A stretch of DNA of 64,000 nt from Lingula anatina (lineage: Eukaryota > Brachiopoda > Lingulata > Lingulida > Lingulidae). Below, piece after piece: positions 37,304 through 49,465 of the stretch; position 1 is the first letter of the stretch, and the number at the start of each line of letters is the position of its first letter. Location of the stretch: assembly GCF_001039355.2 (NCBI RefSeq), contig NW_019775391.1, positions 809,541-873,540 on the forward strand, written 5' to 3'. Position numbers and translations under genes: made by a program. Under the pieces are notes generated by a model, which was not told the DNA's origin, searched no databases, and was given only the letters and a program-made list of their open reading frames with translations.

Positions 37304-40300
37304 CGCGCGCGCGCGCGCGCTAAAAATCCATTTTCGAAAAATAAAAGACAGGGGCACCCTAGGAGCATTCAAAAGTGATTGCTTGAAAATGAAAACTTGT
37401 TTTAGGGTGTTTCTGACAATCGGAGGGGGCCCTGGAAGTGGTTCATCTTTCACAGCGGAAAAGCCGTCTGAACCGTACAGACGAAAAGGAGACGTTTGAG
37501 GGAGTTTTTTATTTCATTTTTTTATTAATTTTTTTTTACTATACTTCCCATCTTTTCTGTAGACAACACATGCTCATACCCTTAAACACCTTATGATGGA
37601 ATATTAAACGCCTGTTCAAATATTGTATGTATATTTACCAAAAATTAAAAAAAAGGTGACCGTAAAACATAACTAGGCATTCATGTTAGGAAATCACAAA
37701 AATGGCCCTGGTTAGGTAAGAGAAGATTATTGAGGAAAAAAGTATTTTTTCGCACCGAAATCCCATTACGTTCTCTTATCATTAACCTATACATGAATTT
37801 CTCAGTGTTTTTCTTCGCCGTATAGTAAATGTGTGTTCCACATGACCGTGTTTACCTTCAGACTTCAAGAGGATTTGGTGCAGCACTGAGCGTGTCTGTA
37901 TTTGAAGGCTACGGCTAATATAAAGTGAACTCAATATTTGACTTGGATAAAACCCACATTACCAAGATCTGAGACTTGTATTTGACTAACACTACACTCA
38001 CACTAATGCAGGGATAGAATCGGGTCAAGAGTGACGGATTAAAAAAACATATCTGTTGTTGTATTTAGAAAAATATAAAAGTTTTTTCTCTGTGTTTTTG
38101 ATATTTTTCTAATTAATAGTGCGTTGGATGCAATATGTTTGAATGGCAACCGAGAACAGGGTTATTTTCAGTCAGTTTGTTTCAGTGCGGAGAAAACAGG
38201 TGAATTTCCCGTTGAAAGACGGGAGACTACGCCGAGAGAAGTACGGGGTATATATTTTCGTGTTTTGAGATGATGAGGTAGAAAATAGGCCCTAGGGTAA
38301 ATTGTTATTAAATCCAGGTAATATGAAACCACAGCTTTTTATTTGGAAAACCCTATATTTGAGATGAGAGATATTTTGAAGTCCAGCAGGGTTTCTCAAG
38401 TGAAGGAGGAATGTACGTGCCAAGAGAGGGCAGTTGGCACAGCAGTGTGTTGTACATAGTGTGTTGTGCGTGGTGCTGTACAGTTCAAATACCCCTCGAT
38501 GCCCCATCCCTACCCCTTTCTTGTCGTTTACTAATTTTAAAAAGCGCGATTGTTTGACTTTAAGGATCTACATTTACCCCCCCCCCCCCCCCGCCCCAAT
38601 TCTGCTGTTGGTACAGTGTACTCCGTAATAATACCGAAATCAACCCATAGTGCAGCACTTGCAACAAACAACAAACAGAGCCAGAGGTGGGGGAGGAGAG
38701 GACTGACGTTGTCTTGTGCAACCGCAGGGCACGTATGATATACTTGGAAGTCAGAAGGTAATAATAGCAAAGTATAAAAAGGTGTTGAACTCGTTGGAAA
38801 AACAGGTGATGCAGCAGAACCAAGGGTTTGGAATCAGAAGGAAGGGGGAGGGGGCATTTTCAACAACTGCCAAGAAACCCCGTTCTTCGCAATGCTGACC
38901 TCCTTGCTCAAAATGTAGGTATTGATAAAGAAAGTATGCGATGTATTCTCTGTTGCATCGCAGGATAAGAGGCTTGAAATATAGAAATGCGATTTCAGAT
39001 TTTCATCACAGGAAAGTGAGAAGTCGGAGTGAGACGAATGTGAGAAGATTGATGATTCCCTACATCTAAACATATATGACCTCGCGTTCCCAGGTGCGCG
39101 AGTAAAACTTGGTGCCACAATATTAACGCACCTGACTTGAACATGCCAGTGAATTTTAATAGCACAAATCAGGGCTTATTATGCAAGCGTTAAAGTAGGA
39201 CCTGGCTGTGATCGCGTAAGAGACCACTTGGAGTTTTTTCAAGGGAGCCTGTTGTGCATTTTATTTTCCCCTTTTTCTAAGAAATAAATAAGTCAGAAAG
39301 ACCGTGCATTCAGATGCACTACCGGGCGTACTTATACCCCTACTGCCCATACATACAAATATTCTACACCTTGCTTCTTGCTGCTTTTGGAATTTTTACG
39401 AAGGCGGCAACTTTCATGTAAAATTTCTACGAGGTTGCGCTTTCCTTTTCCACATACAAAATAACAATAACTATAGCGTCCTATATTATTCTTCAATCTT
39501 ATTTCTTATACTTCAGATGGATTAGAAATTGAAGACACATAAACCATTCGACCGCCACGCAGATCTAGAAATCTCCTTTCTGATATCCTTTTCCTTTCCG
39601 ACTGTCTATTCTAATATGTACACAATACTGTGTTATATTTTAGCTCCGTGCTAACAGCAAGTCTCAGCAGGCGGGGTTGAAAGAGGGAGATGTGCTGCTC
39701 GCTGTGAACGGTGAGAGCGTGCTAGGCAAGTCTTACCAGGAAGCTATGAATATGGTGGACGCTGCAGGGAACGACCTGTCCATTGAGATACAAAGGTAAA
39801 TATAAATCATCAGCGATTGGATTAAAGAAGATAAACACACTTATATCATCACCAGTGTCGGATATGGGGATGGGGGAGGTTGTCCTGACTCCCCAACCTT
39901 TGATTTCTGAAAAAAAAACACCAATGGTCCTTTCTTGAAATTAGAATTTTGACTAGCTGAATCAAAGTTCTATACCTTACTCAACGGCACCGTTCACCCT
40001 CTATATTACCTTCAGCGGGCCCCGAACCCCATACCGAAGGGGGGGGGGTCGGCCTTGCGTCCGCGAACCCCCCCCCCCCCCCGACAAATAATCCTGGATC
40101 TGCCCCTGATCACCTTCATCATCACCACCACTGTTTTATAGTTTGCAAAGGTGTTACACTAGCACGAATTAAGTGCTTTTTGACTTTTAAGTAGACTAAA
40201 TTGGGAGTTTCATTTGATCTAGCAACACTAATATTTAGATACATGATTTACTAATAATAATAATGATAACGTATTCAGCTTTTAATGTCACATGTTTACA

Positions 40301-41693
40301 ATGTTTGTTGTCTGTGCCACATCTAATACTACAGTTTGTTTACATAAAAAGTAAATAATCGAATATGGCAACAGTTGATGCAACTTACTATGTCTTTAAT
40401 TTGTCTCTGATTGCTGTTTTAAAATACAACAACTGTTTTAAAATAGAACAGTGCCTTATCACCCAGAAATCGTTTGCAGTTTTTAAAGTAATTATCAATT
40501 TAATTGTTTGTAATCATTGTTCGTTCGTATATTTATTTATTTATTTATTTATTTACAGGGGAGGAACACCGCCAGCTGCCCCGCACGTGCCCGTGCGCAG
40601 TTTAGCCAAAAGCTTTGTAATCAAACCAGTATCTGAACCACCGACGTTTGGGACCACTTACGCTTCTACAGCCGTCAGCCGCACATCTTTACTCAGCGAT
40701 GGACAGACGACTGAGAGAACCACCACTACGGCCGTCACCTACAACGTGGATGGGGAACAAAAGTCGTATGTGTCCACGGAGAAACAGAGCTTCCCGGGGG
40801 TGCCTGATAGTAAGGGAGAAATTACGACACCCAGAGCATCGACAACGCTGTACCTGACGTCAACGCCTGCTGGGAAAGAGAACGCGCCGCCCCCTGAACC
40901 GATGTTCAAGGTGAGCAGTGTTAAGGTGAAGAGCAAGAAGGCTATTTGGTCTCCGCACCCTGACCAAGACCAACCGGATGCCCATCCAAGTAAAGAACAT
41001 CATGAGGTCGATGGTACCAGCACCCCAACGTCATCGGTTCAAAATGGCAGCGTTGTTGACATCAGTCGCCTCCCGATCTGGTCGGCTCCCCACCTACCGC
41101 CGACCCCCCAGGAAGCGCGTCAGTGTCTTCTGGATCCCGAGGAGATGGCGTCCGCTTTGAAAAAACGAGGACACAAAATTGAAGCGTTGAAACTGAGGAA
41201 GATTTTAACTCCGTCTGAGTTTGAGGATGAGACCCCCTTGTCACCAACATCGCATAAGAGTAAGTATGCGCCAGCAGGTTCCAGATATTGCCGGATACTC
41301 AACTCTTTGTTATTATCAGCGGGTTTATGTTGTCTTAATAGCAGAACCATGCTGATAATTTAAGGGGTTATTCATTTTATCAACTTTTTCACAAGTCTAC
41401 AAAGAGTAGACTTTTTCCAGACCACACCCCTTCAGAAAGTACAAAGTGAAAAGCTAAATATGATGATCTTTGACAGCAATTTGGATCATCATTTTTTTTA
41501 ATTTCAGAACTTGCAAAGTGCGTTACCCCTCCTCCATGCGTACAGTTTGTACACTTGTGAAAATTTTGTGATGATAAAAATCGATGACCCCTAGGATAAC
41601 ATAGGGAAGTTTCCAGGAATCTCTGACACTCAAAGGTGTATGGACAGGTCCTGATGATCTCCATTTCTAGGCTCTCATGATTTTTGCTTAGTT

Positions 41694-41756
<63 letters not shown>

Positions 41757-44700
41757 TTTGACGAAGGATCGAAGTATCAATATAAGAACGGGCAACTTAA
41801 TACGTTATCCTTAAATTATTGATAAAGATAGGGATAAAAGATTGAAAAAATTGTACTATGAAAGAGCACCAAAAAAACGCGAAAAGACTTTTTGCTTTTT
41901 CTTTTTACTAAGGAGAAAAGAAAATATTTTTGTCTTTGGTTGTTTGAGATATTCAATTGATACAGCAGGACCGTGCAGAGTTGCGAAACTGTAAAGCATG
42001 CGATGAATTTTTATGTAGCTAATCCAATATTCATCATATCATAATTGATAGGGAAAGCCAAGTTGGAGTGTTTTTCACACCACTTCCTCCACTCAAAGTA
42101 ACAACTTCGTTCCCTGTAAAAAAATATATATATATGGCTGGCATTCAGCCACCTTTTATTTTCAGTTGAATTTATCTGTACTTAAAATAATGAAGAAAGG
42201 TAGGACATTCGGGTATCTTATTAATGGCCATCCACGACATAAAATTAAATGTTTGAAAATTAAAAAATTTATTTATTTATGTTATGGTACATGTACATTC
42301 GTATTGTTTTTGATAGGCTATTGGAAATTCGAGTAATGACAATGTTACTGATATGAAAGCAATTTTTATTAAACATATGTACATCATCAGCACAGTAAAA
42401 GCCTTGGGTGGTGTTTGTTACCATGACAAAAGTATCTTGATTAGGCCACCAATTAACAACATTATCTCTTATTGCACGGACACTCGACCCTTATTACATA
42501 GGTGACCACACCTACATAACTCCACTCATACCGCGCACCTGCCGCGGTCATCCATCTGCCACTCACCACAGTGGCGTGCTTGCACACACACACTGTACAT
42601 ACATACATACAAACGCACTGCCTATGTGCAACAACGCGGCCTATTCTTAGCGGAGCAAAATCATTGGCGCATCTGCAACTATTCCAGGTGTAACAAGAGA
42701 CTTCTGATATATAACTTATATCTGATCTATGCCTGTTCCATGGCCAACCGGGAGCCAATTTCCGACTAGGGGCGATCAGGTTGTTATGAATAAATTAAGA
42801 ACAATTAAAATTACCCCCCGAATTAAATATATCCGGTGATATCTGGCTATTGCAATTACACCTGCCCTCTATCCTTCTGGTTTTTTGCTTTCAGAGAAGT
42901 TTGCAGATTCAGCATTTTACGATGCCCCAGGTGAGTTGTACCCTACCGTCAATGAACAGGTCCAGATGGCTCGCAAGATTGCCAAGTCCCTAGAAGCCGC
43001 GGCCAATAAAAGGGCCCGGGGTGGGAGAATGTATGCCAAACGTAAGCGCAAATCCTCCAAGTGGGTTCATGTGGGCTATACCGTTGGCAGTGTGAGTGGC
43101 TATAGCAGTGAGGGGTCGCTAGGGGAAGGTCTTGGACGGCTGCAGGATTTTGATGACATAGAACCCGATTCACCACACCCTGATAGTCACAACCTAGAAG
43201 GCATGTATCAATACCCCGGACATGTTCCCCTGTGGCCGGTAGATACCCTGGGGGAGTATGGTGAGAGGCATGGGGATAAAGCGGTTCTCACCCCGCAAGA
43301 GGTGGAGAGGCTGAGGCTTGGGCAAGACAAATGCAGACACAACGTCGTGTCACCTCAAATGTGTTTCAATATTGCCAAGGATTTACAAAAGCAAAAAGGT
43401 CGGGGAGCGACCATCTTTGCCAAGCGTCGTGAACGCGCTGATAAGTATATCATAGATGAAACCAATGTTAAAAGTCCCCCACCCCCACCTGTTGCCCTTA
43501 CCAGGAAACTGGAGGAGGTGGTTGCCGTGAAAACTTACAAGAGCCCATGGGAGGCGGCCATGGAGAATCCCTTCAGCCTGGATGATGCCTTCACCCATAT
43601 TAACCACCAGCCTGGATCCCGCCGTGCCGTTAAGTCTTTGGATATGACCGATTTACCGATCCAACTCCAACCCCGACCCCCCGAGTCCTGGAAACGCACC
43701 TCTACCTCCTCCCCCGTCTCCCCCGGGACGACCCTGGGAGGGCCTGCGCCGGCGTCCGGGAGTCAGTTCCCCGATCACAATCGGAAGATTCGTGGATGGA
43801 CCCCTCGCTCTGCTGTCAGAGCAGAAACTGGATCGGGTAAGTTGAGACCAATTTTTTTCACTTCTGTATTTTCTTCCATACTTAGCAAAATAATGTTTGG
43901 TTTGAATTAGCTAGTATAACAACTTGTACCTATAAGCTAGCATAACAATCTTCGTCAATTTAGCTAATCGTCTGATGTTAACAGAAATTGAAATTAAGAG
44001 GATACACCGCATGGTGCCCTAAGTTTGTCTTCACGATACCAAATCAACGCTTGAGGTTTACACCTTTTTTACTTCTTTATGAAGGGAAGGATTACACCGA
44101 TGTGCATGCTCTTTCACGATTACTGAAACCAAAGGAACTCTTTTGGAGACGATATGGTATCCCTGTGACAGTAATTATGACCATATAGTTTTATGCTCAA
44201 TCACCTTGACTTTTTTGCGTCAAGTGGACAGTCATGAAGCTTCCCTTTAAAACGAAAACGTTGTTATTCTTTTGACACCATATGCAGCATATAAAAATGA
44301 ACCTGTTCATTTATAAAAAGTGTATTATGTTCCTCGTCACCGTCAGTTGTGAACGTTACCTCAGTAGTGTTTTGTACTAGTGGTTTGTCTGCATCCGCAA
44401 ATAGGGTTTCAATTTGACCTGTTCCTAAAGCTTGATGGTTTGTTGTATCGCATGCACTATATGAGGTCTATCGTTATATATAATGTAATGAAAAAAAAAG
44501 ATGCAGGTCCAGGTCACTCAAAATGAATTGTTGGGCAACTGTCATTGGTGGGACATCTTTGTTTTCTAAATCGATTCCTTTTGCTTCAAAAATGTCTTGT
44601 CTGCATTTAATCTTTGGTATATGAAAAATGCTTAAGTAAAGGCGCATCTTGCTTGTCAAAGCAATTTTTGTTTTCAACAAGAGCAAAAACCTAACAAGCC

Positions 44701-47700
44701 ATTTTATTTGTTTGGCTAAAACTGAAACAGTGAAATTGAGCTGTGCAACTATTTGACTTGAGTGGCCTGAAAATAGCGGTGATACAGTAAAGGTGCATTG
44801 TTTGAGTTACACCTGCCTGTGTTATATCGTTTTGTGATGCGTTATATTCATTCAATTACGTTAGCAAACAAGAACCTGGTCGTTTACTTCAGGCCTGTTT
44901 CACAGCTAAGTCACTTAGCGTGGTGATCAGCTACACATCTTGAATCAGACAAAAATTCCTTTAAAGTTTACATATGTATGTATTTTTACTTATTAAGAAC
45001 CTTTTTTGAAACGGGCCCTTGGTAGAGTTGTATAATGCTTAATGCTATTACCCATTACGTGTTTAACCATACCAATGCTGTATATACTACTATATGTTAC
45101 TGCCCCTTGCCTTTTTAGCTACTTACTTGTACAAAGGTGTCCTGGTATCGGCTTTCTAACCGGGGTAAGTGTAGCCGAGTTCATGTGAGGATGGAAAGAA
45201 CACTGAACACAATGTGTAATAATCTTTTTACACATTGTGTAATAAGATTATTACACAATGTGTTGCAATCTTTTTCCTGTTGAATATTTTGTATTGGGAA
45301 TGAAGTCTTCTGGGTTTCGTATTGTTTCTTCTTCTCTGTGCTTTTTAGAATAGTGAGTCTTAGTAATAACATCACTGATTATCATCTCGGAAAAAAAACA
45401 CAGTACCATGATTTAATATTTTTCGGACAAGATTTAATTTTGCTGAGGTAAGTACAATTGCCTTGGCGTCCATATTCAAAATTTGAATAGACTGTTTGTT
45501 TAACGTATATTTCTAAATGGTATCCTTAATCTGGGAGGGGAATGTACTCATATTAGAATATATATGGTTTAAGTGCATTCATAGGCGAAACCGATGGATG
45601 ATTTGTACGTTCATCAGTTTGCGGTTTGATAATGAAACCAACTGAACTATTTGGAAAAGGCAATAGATACAAATTTTGTGCTTTGCCACTAAAAGCAAAA
45701 CACTTGCAAGAAAAAACTAGAATCCCAGATATAACACCATGCAAGGCCTGCAGCAATGTTGGGTGTCGATTTCTACCACTTGCTAAAGATTCCTTCCTGC
45801 AGTGATAGTATGTAGCGTTTCCCGAGAACAGACAGAACAGTCAAATACAAGTTACCTGAAGTGCCAGAGGCACCAACAGGTTGGACAAACAGATCCAGCT
45901 CGCCTTCAGTGTGGTGTCGAAATAGCAGGGCCAAGAGGGGTTAAATCGGCGTGCAATTTTTATTATATTTCTCGATCCTTCTCTTTCTTTTTTTATTGAC
46001 TACCCTTTGAATGGTTTATTGAGTATAGCGATTTCGGCCGGATTTAATAAACGCTAAATAGATTTCCTCGTTGATGTACTCCTAGATTATGTTGGCATTG
46101 CGAAAATCAGGAATTTATAAGTTGATTTGGACTACATTAAGTGAAAGCGTTTCAGCAATGATTTAACCGAGTAACACCAAAGGATGGTTATTCATGAATC
46201 ACAAAACTAGTAAACATGTAAAATCGCAGTGGAGATACTGAATGACCGGTCTAAATGGTGCAATATGGACAGCTAATATCACACAATATTAATTCCCTTA
46301 ATTTTATGAGGTCCCCTGGTGCGAATCCAGCAACTGGGTGGTGGAATTATCTCCTGGATGGGCCTCCAACGAGGCAGGGGTTCCTGCTTCGTCTTGTTTA
46401 CCTGCCAGACGGCAGGTGTTCGGAGGCACTTATTCCTCAGCTATTCGCTCATTTACTATCGGGGGGTCAATGGTAATAAGGTATGTCTATTTTTTGACAA
46501 CGAAAATAAGCCAAACCAGAAAGTGTCTTACGAACGAGCACTGTTTTATGTCCATCATAAATCTCGCTTCTGGAGTGTCTGGGATTGTGTTTAGGCAAAA
46601 CTCAAAAGAGAGTTTGGGACATTTTAAAATGTGCCAGCCACACTTTCTGAACTGACGTCAAACTTGGTTGAGCAATAGATCTAAATTATCGAAAGCTTAA
46701 GTGAAATACGCCAGTCGACACACGCTCCTTGTAATAACATATGTCATCAAAATAAATATTACCTGTGTTCCACTGAGAGAGGGTCGTTCATTCACTAACC
46801 AATTTGTTTTGAATGTGCCCAGTCTAGGTTAAATGTTTTGAGTATTTAACTGAAAACAACACATAGAGGGTAATTGGAATCGATGGGAAATAGACGCATT
46901 TGATAAGGCATCTTGGAGGTTTTGTTGGAAGGAGGAGTCCTTTTGACCCCGAATTTTTGATGTACTGCTGGTTTATGTCGTTAAAATCAAAACTTAGTCA
47001 GGAAAGTGTAGGAGGTCATGTGTTATCATTGCTATTTTTTGCTAGGTAATGTTATAGGCATATCTTGAACTGCGCATACTCAGAGGCATATGTTGATCAA
47101 CTTCACTTTCCATATTCGGACCATTGAACAACATCTTTTGGAGCAATTCTAATTCAACGCGTATTTTAACATTTTTTTTGTTCTACAAAAACTAAAAAAC
47201 AAAGCCTCAACATCTTATAAACGAACATAATGAGCAGGAGTCATCTGAAAACGTTATCTTCGTTATAGAATAAGTCGATTTTCACTACAACTAACAGTTT
47301 ATGCAATCAAAAACATGTACCACCGTTTTGATATATGTAATTTGGGTTCACTGGATTTTGGAAATGAAAATTTTGATTTCTTGGTGGATCTCCTTACGGA
47401 ACGAACCCTCAGCGAGCAGGAGCACAAACCATTTGCAAAAATATGGAGTTGACAATAGGTCCTTTTCATTCATGTTACTGACAACATGTTTTTTTTAACT
47501 TTCAGATGTACACTACTACAGTCCGACTCCAGAAGCCACGAGCCCACAAGTAGCACCACCGCCTGCCACTCCTCAATCTGAGACCAGCTCCACTGCATCC
47601 GGGTCTAAAAAAGTGTTTGGGGACTACAACCCCAGGATCAGGGCCTGGAGACGGCCAAGTCCTAAACGTGAGGACGCCGAGGCCTGGTTGTCTGATGGGG

Positions 47701-48368
47701 AGTATTCTGATTATTCAGATGACGTGCAACATCCACCCATATATGTCTTGCCTCCAAGGATAGAAAGGAAAGAAGTCACTGTGGAAAAGAAAGGATTTCG
47801 TCCAATCTCCTTCAAAGCCCCTCACCCGAAGGCCGGCGTGTTTCAAGTGCTTCCACAATCACCGCAGACCTCTTCAGTCGGAGTATTTTACGGGCCTGAG
47901 CCAACATCGAAACCAGCACCACAGTCACAATCTTCGACTTTCAAGCAGACGACCACTACAACGAGTACAAGGTCCCTGCACAGGAACGTGCTTCCACAAG
48001 CTGAACCGGATGCTCCTGTTAATCAGCCAAAGCCTTTCACGTTAACTACAGTTACCACGGAAACCAAAGAAGAAAACGAAGGCCCAAGCGAAGAAAGGGG
48101 GAACCATTACAATGTTCCCTTGCGCCATATTGAAACAAAGACTCCATCCCCAAGGGTATCTAGAGAGGCAAGTCCTCAGGTAGTACATGTTGAAGCAGAA
48201 AGGCCAAGGGAACCTTCACCAAACGTCGCAGCCACCACGGAAGAAACAGAAACATCGTTTCAGATCACTTTTGACGCAAACACCGGAGACGATCAGCAAG
48301 AACAGACCCAAGAGGACACAGAGGCGAGCTTTGTCATCACAGCTGAAGCTGACGCCAGCGATTTATGA
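35873..48368 (+). CDS. SYNPO2-like: Synaptopodin-2-like PDZ/actin-associated protein (5 exons)
   Basis: Exons: 35873-35971, 39644-39795, 40559-41259, 42895-43836, 47506-48368. Phases close to 918 residues. An N-terminal PDZ domain occupies about residues 6-83, with carboxylate loop GPWGFRLKGG and GLKEGDVLLAVNG. The rest is Pro/Ser/Thr-rich and largely disordered. Synaptopodin/CHAP-type signatures are two RG-rich AKRR blocks (ARGGRMYAKRKRK near 358-370, GRGATIFAKRRERADKYIID near 486-505) and KSPWEAAMENPFSLDDAF near 533-550. In vertebrates this family bundles actin at the Z-disc and binds alpha-actinin; that role is inferred here. There is no LIM domain before the stop, which argues against Zasp/Enigma despite the similar PDZ. 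The C-terminus (ADASDL) fits a class I PDZ ligand. Introns 1, 3 and 4 are long and repeat-rich. Confidence 0.8.
36304..36344. repeat. TA microsatellite
   Basis: About 20 TA units in intron 1 of the synaptopodin-2-like gene. Confidence 0.95.
37208..37320. repeat. Compound CT-CA-CG microsatellite
   Basis: A CT run (about 55 bp) passes directly into a CA run (about 37 bp) and then a CG run (about 20 bp). The purine-pyrimidine alternating part favours Z-DNA; the CT part favours triplex. It lies in intron 1 of the synaptopodin-2-like gene. Confidence 0.95.
39853..40108 (+). mobile_element. MITE family A, most complete copy with target-site duplication
   Basis: Left end cagtgtcggat and right end taatcctggatctgcccctg are imperfect inverted repeats (compare cagtggcggat at the copy near 54876). 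The flanks are atcac at 39848-39852 and 40109-40113, a 5-bp target-site duplication. The body contains a gaattttgactagctgaatc core, G and C homopolymers and no coding capacity. It lies in intron 2 of the synaptopodin-2-like gene. Confidence 0.75.
41297..41359. repeat. Hairpin motif shared with 10943-11006
   Basis: Both copies start actcaactcttt, continue into ttatcagc and end gctgataat, giving a tatcagc...gctgata stem. This one starts 38 bp after the exon 3 donor. Confidence 0.5.
41693..41760. repeat. TTTA tetranucleotide microsatellite
   Basis: About 16 units in intron 3 of the synaptopodin-2-like gene. A shorter run of the same unit forms the acceptor tract of exon 3 (40529-40554). Confidence 0.97.
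45207..45263. repeat. Nested inverted repeat
   Basis: acacaatgtgtaataatct is followed by acacattgtgtaata and then agattattacacaatgtgt. The outer arms are near-perfect reverse complements, and the 11-bp palindrome-like core occurs three times. Confidence 0.8.
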
Positions 48369-49429
48369 AATGAGGCTGACTATGTATAGTGTCTACTCAG
48401 TGAGACTACCAAGGGCGACACGCTCATACAGAAAGAAACGCTGTGTGAACCCGCCCCGTTCGCCCGCCATGACGTCCCCACAATCCAAGAGTGGAGTGTG
48501 CCTCTGATGGTCGTCATGAACACGACGTCACTCAATATATGGTCATTGCTTCTGTAACGTGCATCATTTAAGTTTTGTAAATTGGCGATCTGTTCACACC
48601 AAATACCCGAATCAGACAGACAGACCACGGACCAACTGTTCTTTTCCTACCGACAACATGCTCATTTTCTAAGTGAAAAACAGTTTATATAGTATAGCTG
48701 GGTATTTAGAATGTTAGGTGTGCAATAACAGTGACGTATATGTTACGATTAAATATTAGTCTGTAGGTATTACTAATAGCCACGTTGCAATGGATTACGT
48801 TAGTATATTCTTAACTACGTTTAATTTTCGTTAATATTGTTAGCAAGCCATTTTGTTTCCAAGTTCACTGTTCTTTATTTTATGCGAGGATACTTCTCTG
48901 TGAAGGTAGATGTAGATGCCTGGTTTCTACGTAGGTCATATTTATAACAACATGTACTAGAATGTGATCTTTTCTTGCCATTCCCGAGCTAAGACCATTT
49001 CGCGTCCTTGAAAGGGTATCTTGTCATTCTTCACACCTTGGTTTATTATTTTAAAAGTAGTGTGATATTTTGAAATGACTTAAAGATACAACCTTGCTAC
49101 GCATATTTAACAAACTATCTCTCGTTCTGTGTATGAAGACGTAAAAATATCTCGCTCCGTAATAGCAGCATATCATTTTACTTTATTTCTATCCAACACT
49201 GGTGTATTTAACCTTATAAGCCAAGTGAGATTAAGTATTATCCACCTAGAACAAATACATTGTGAACGACAAGTCTCTTGAAATTGACCCGGAGAAAATG
49301 CAGTGTGATTAGAAAAATACAAATATATAAAATGTCAGAATTATTGAAAAACAGGAGAAAAAAGATATGGTATTTAAAGGGTTACTCTGAGCGTGGTCCC
49401 TGTGTGCGCTTTCAAAAACATTTAATAAA
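48369..49429 (+). other. Probable 3' UTR of the synaptopodin-2-like gene
   Basis: No coding signal is seen. It runs from the stop codon to AATAAA at 49424-49429, the first clear polyadenylation signal I noticed. Confidence 0.45.
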
Positions 49430-49465
49430 CTTTTTTGCAATTAAAATTATGATAAGCGTATTACC

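Noticed and set aside
36943-37499. Frames over the CT/CA/CG tract
   Set aside because: They encode dipeptide repeats from a microsatellite.
40365-40558. Open frame extending upstream of synaptopodin-2-like exon 3
   Set aside because: It is intronic: the acceptor atttacag at 40551-40558 fits phase with exon 2, and the upstream part encodes low-complexity hydrophobic sequence including a TTTA repeat.
43988-44188. Frame MKLRGYTAWCPKF... in intron 4 of the synaptopodin-2-like gene
   Set aside because: No acceptor/donor pair fits the flanking phases and there is no recognisable domain.
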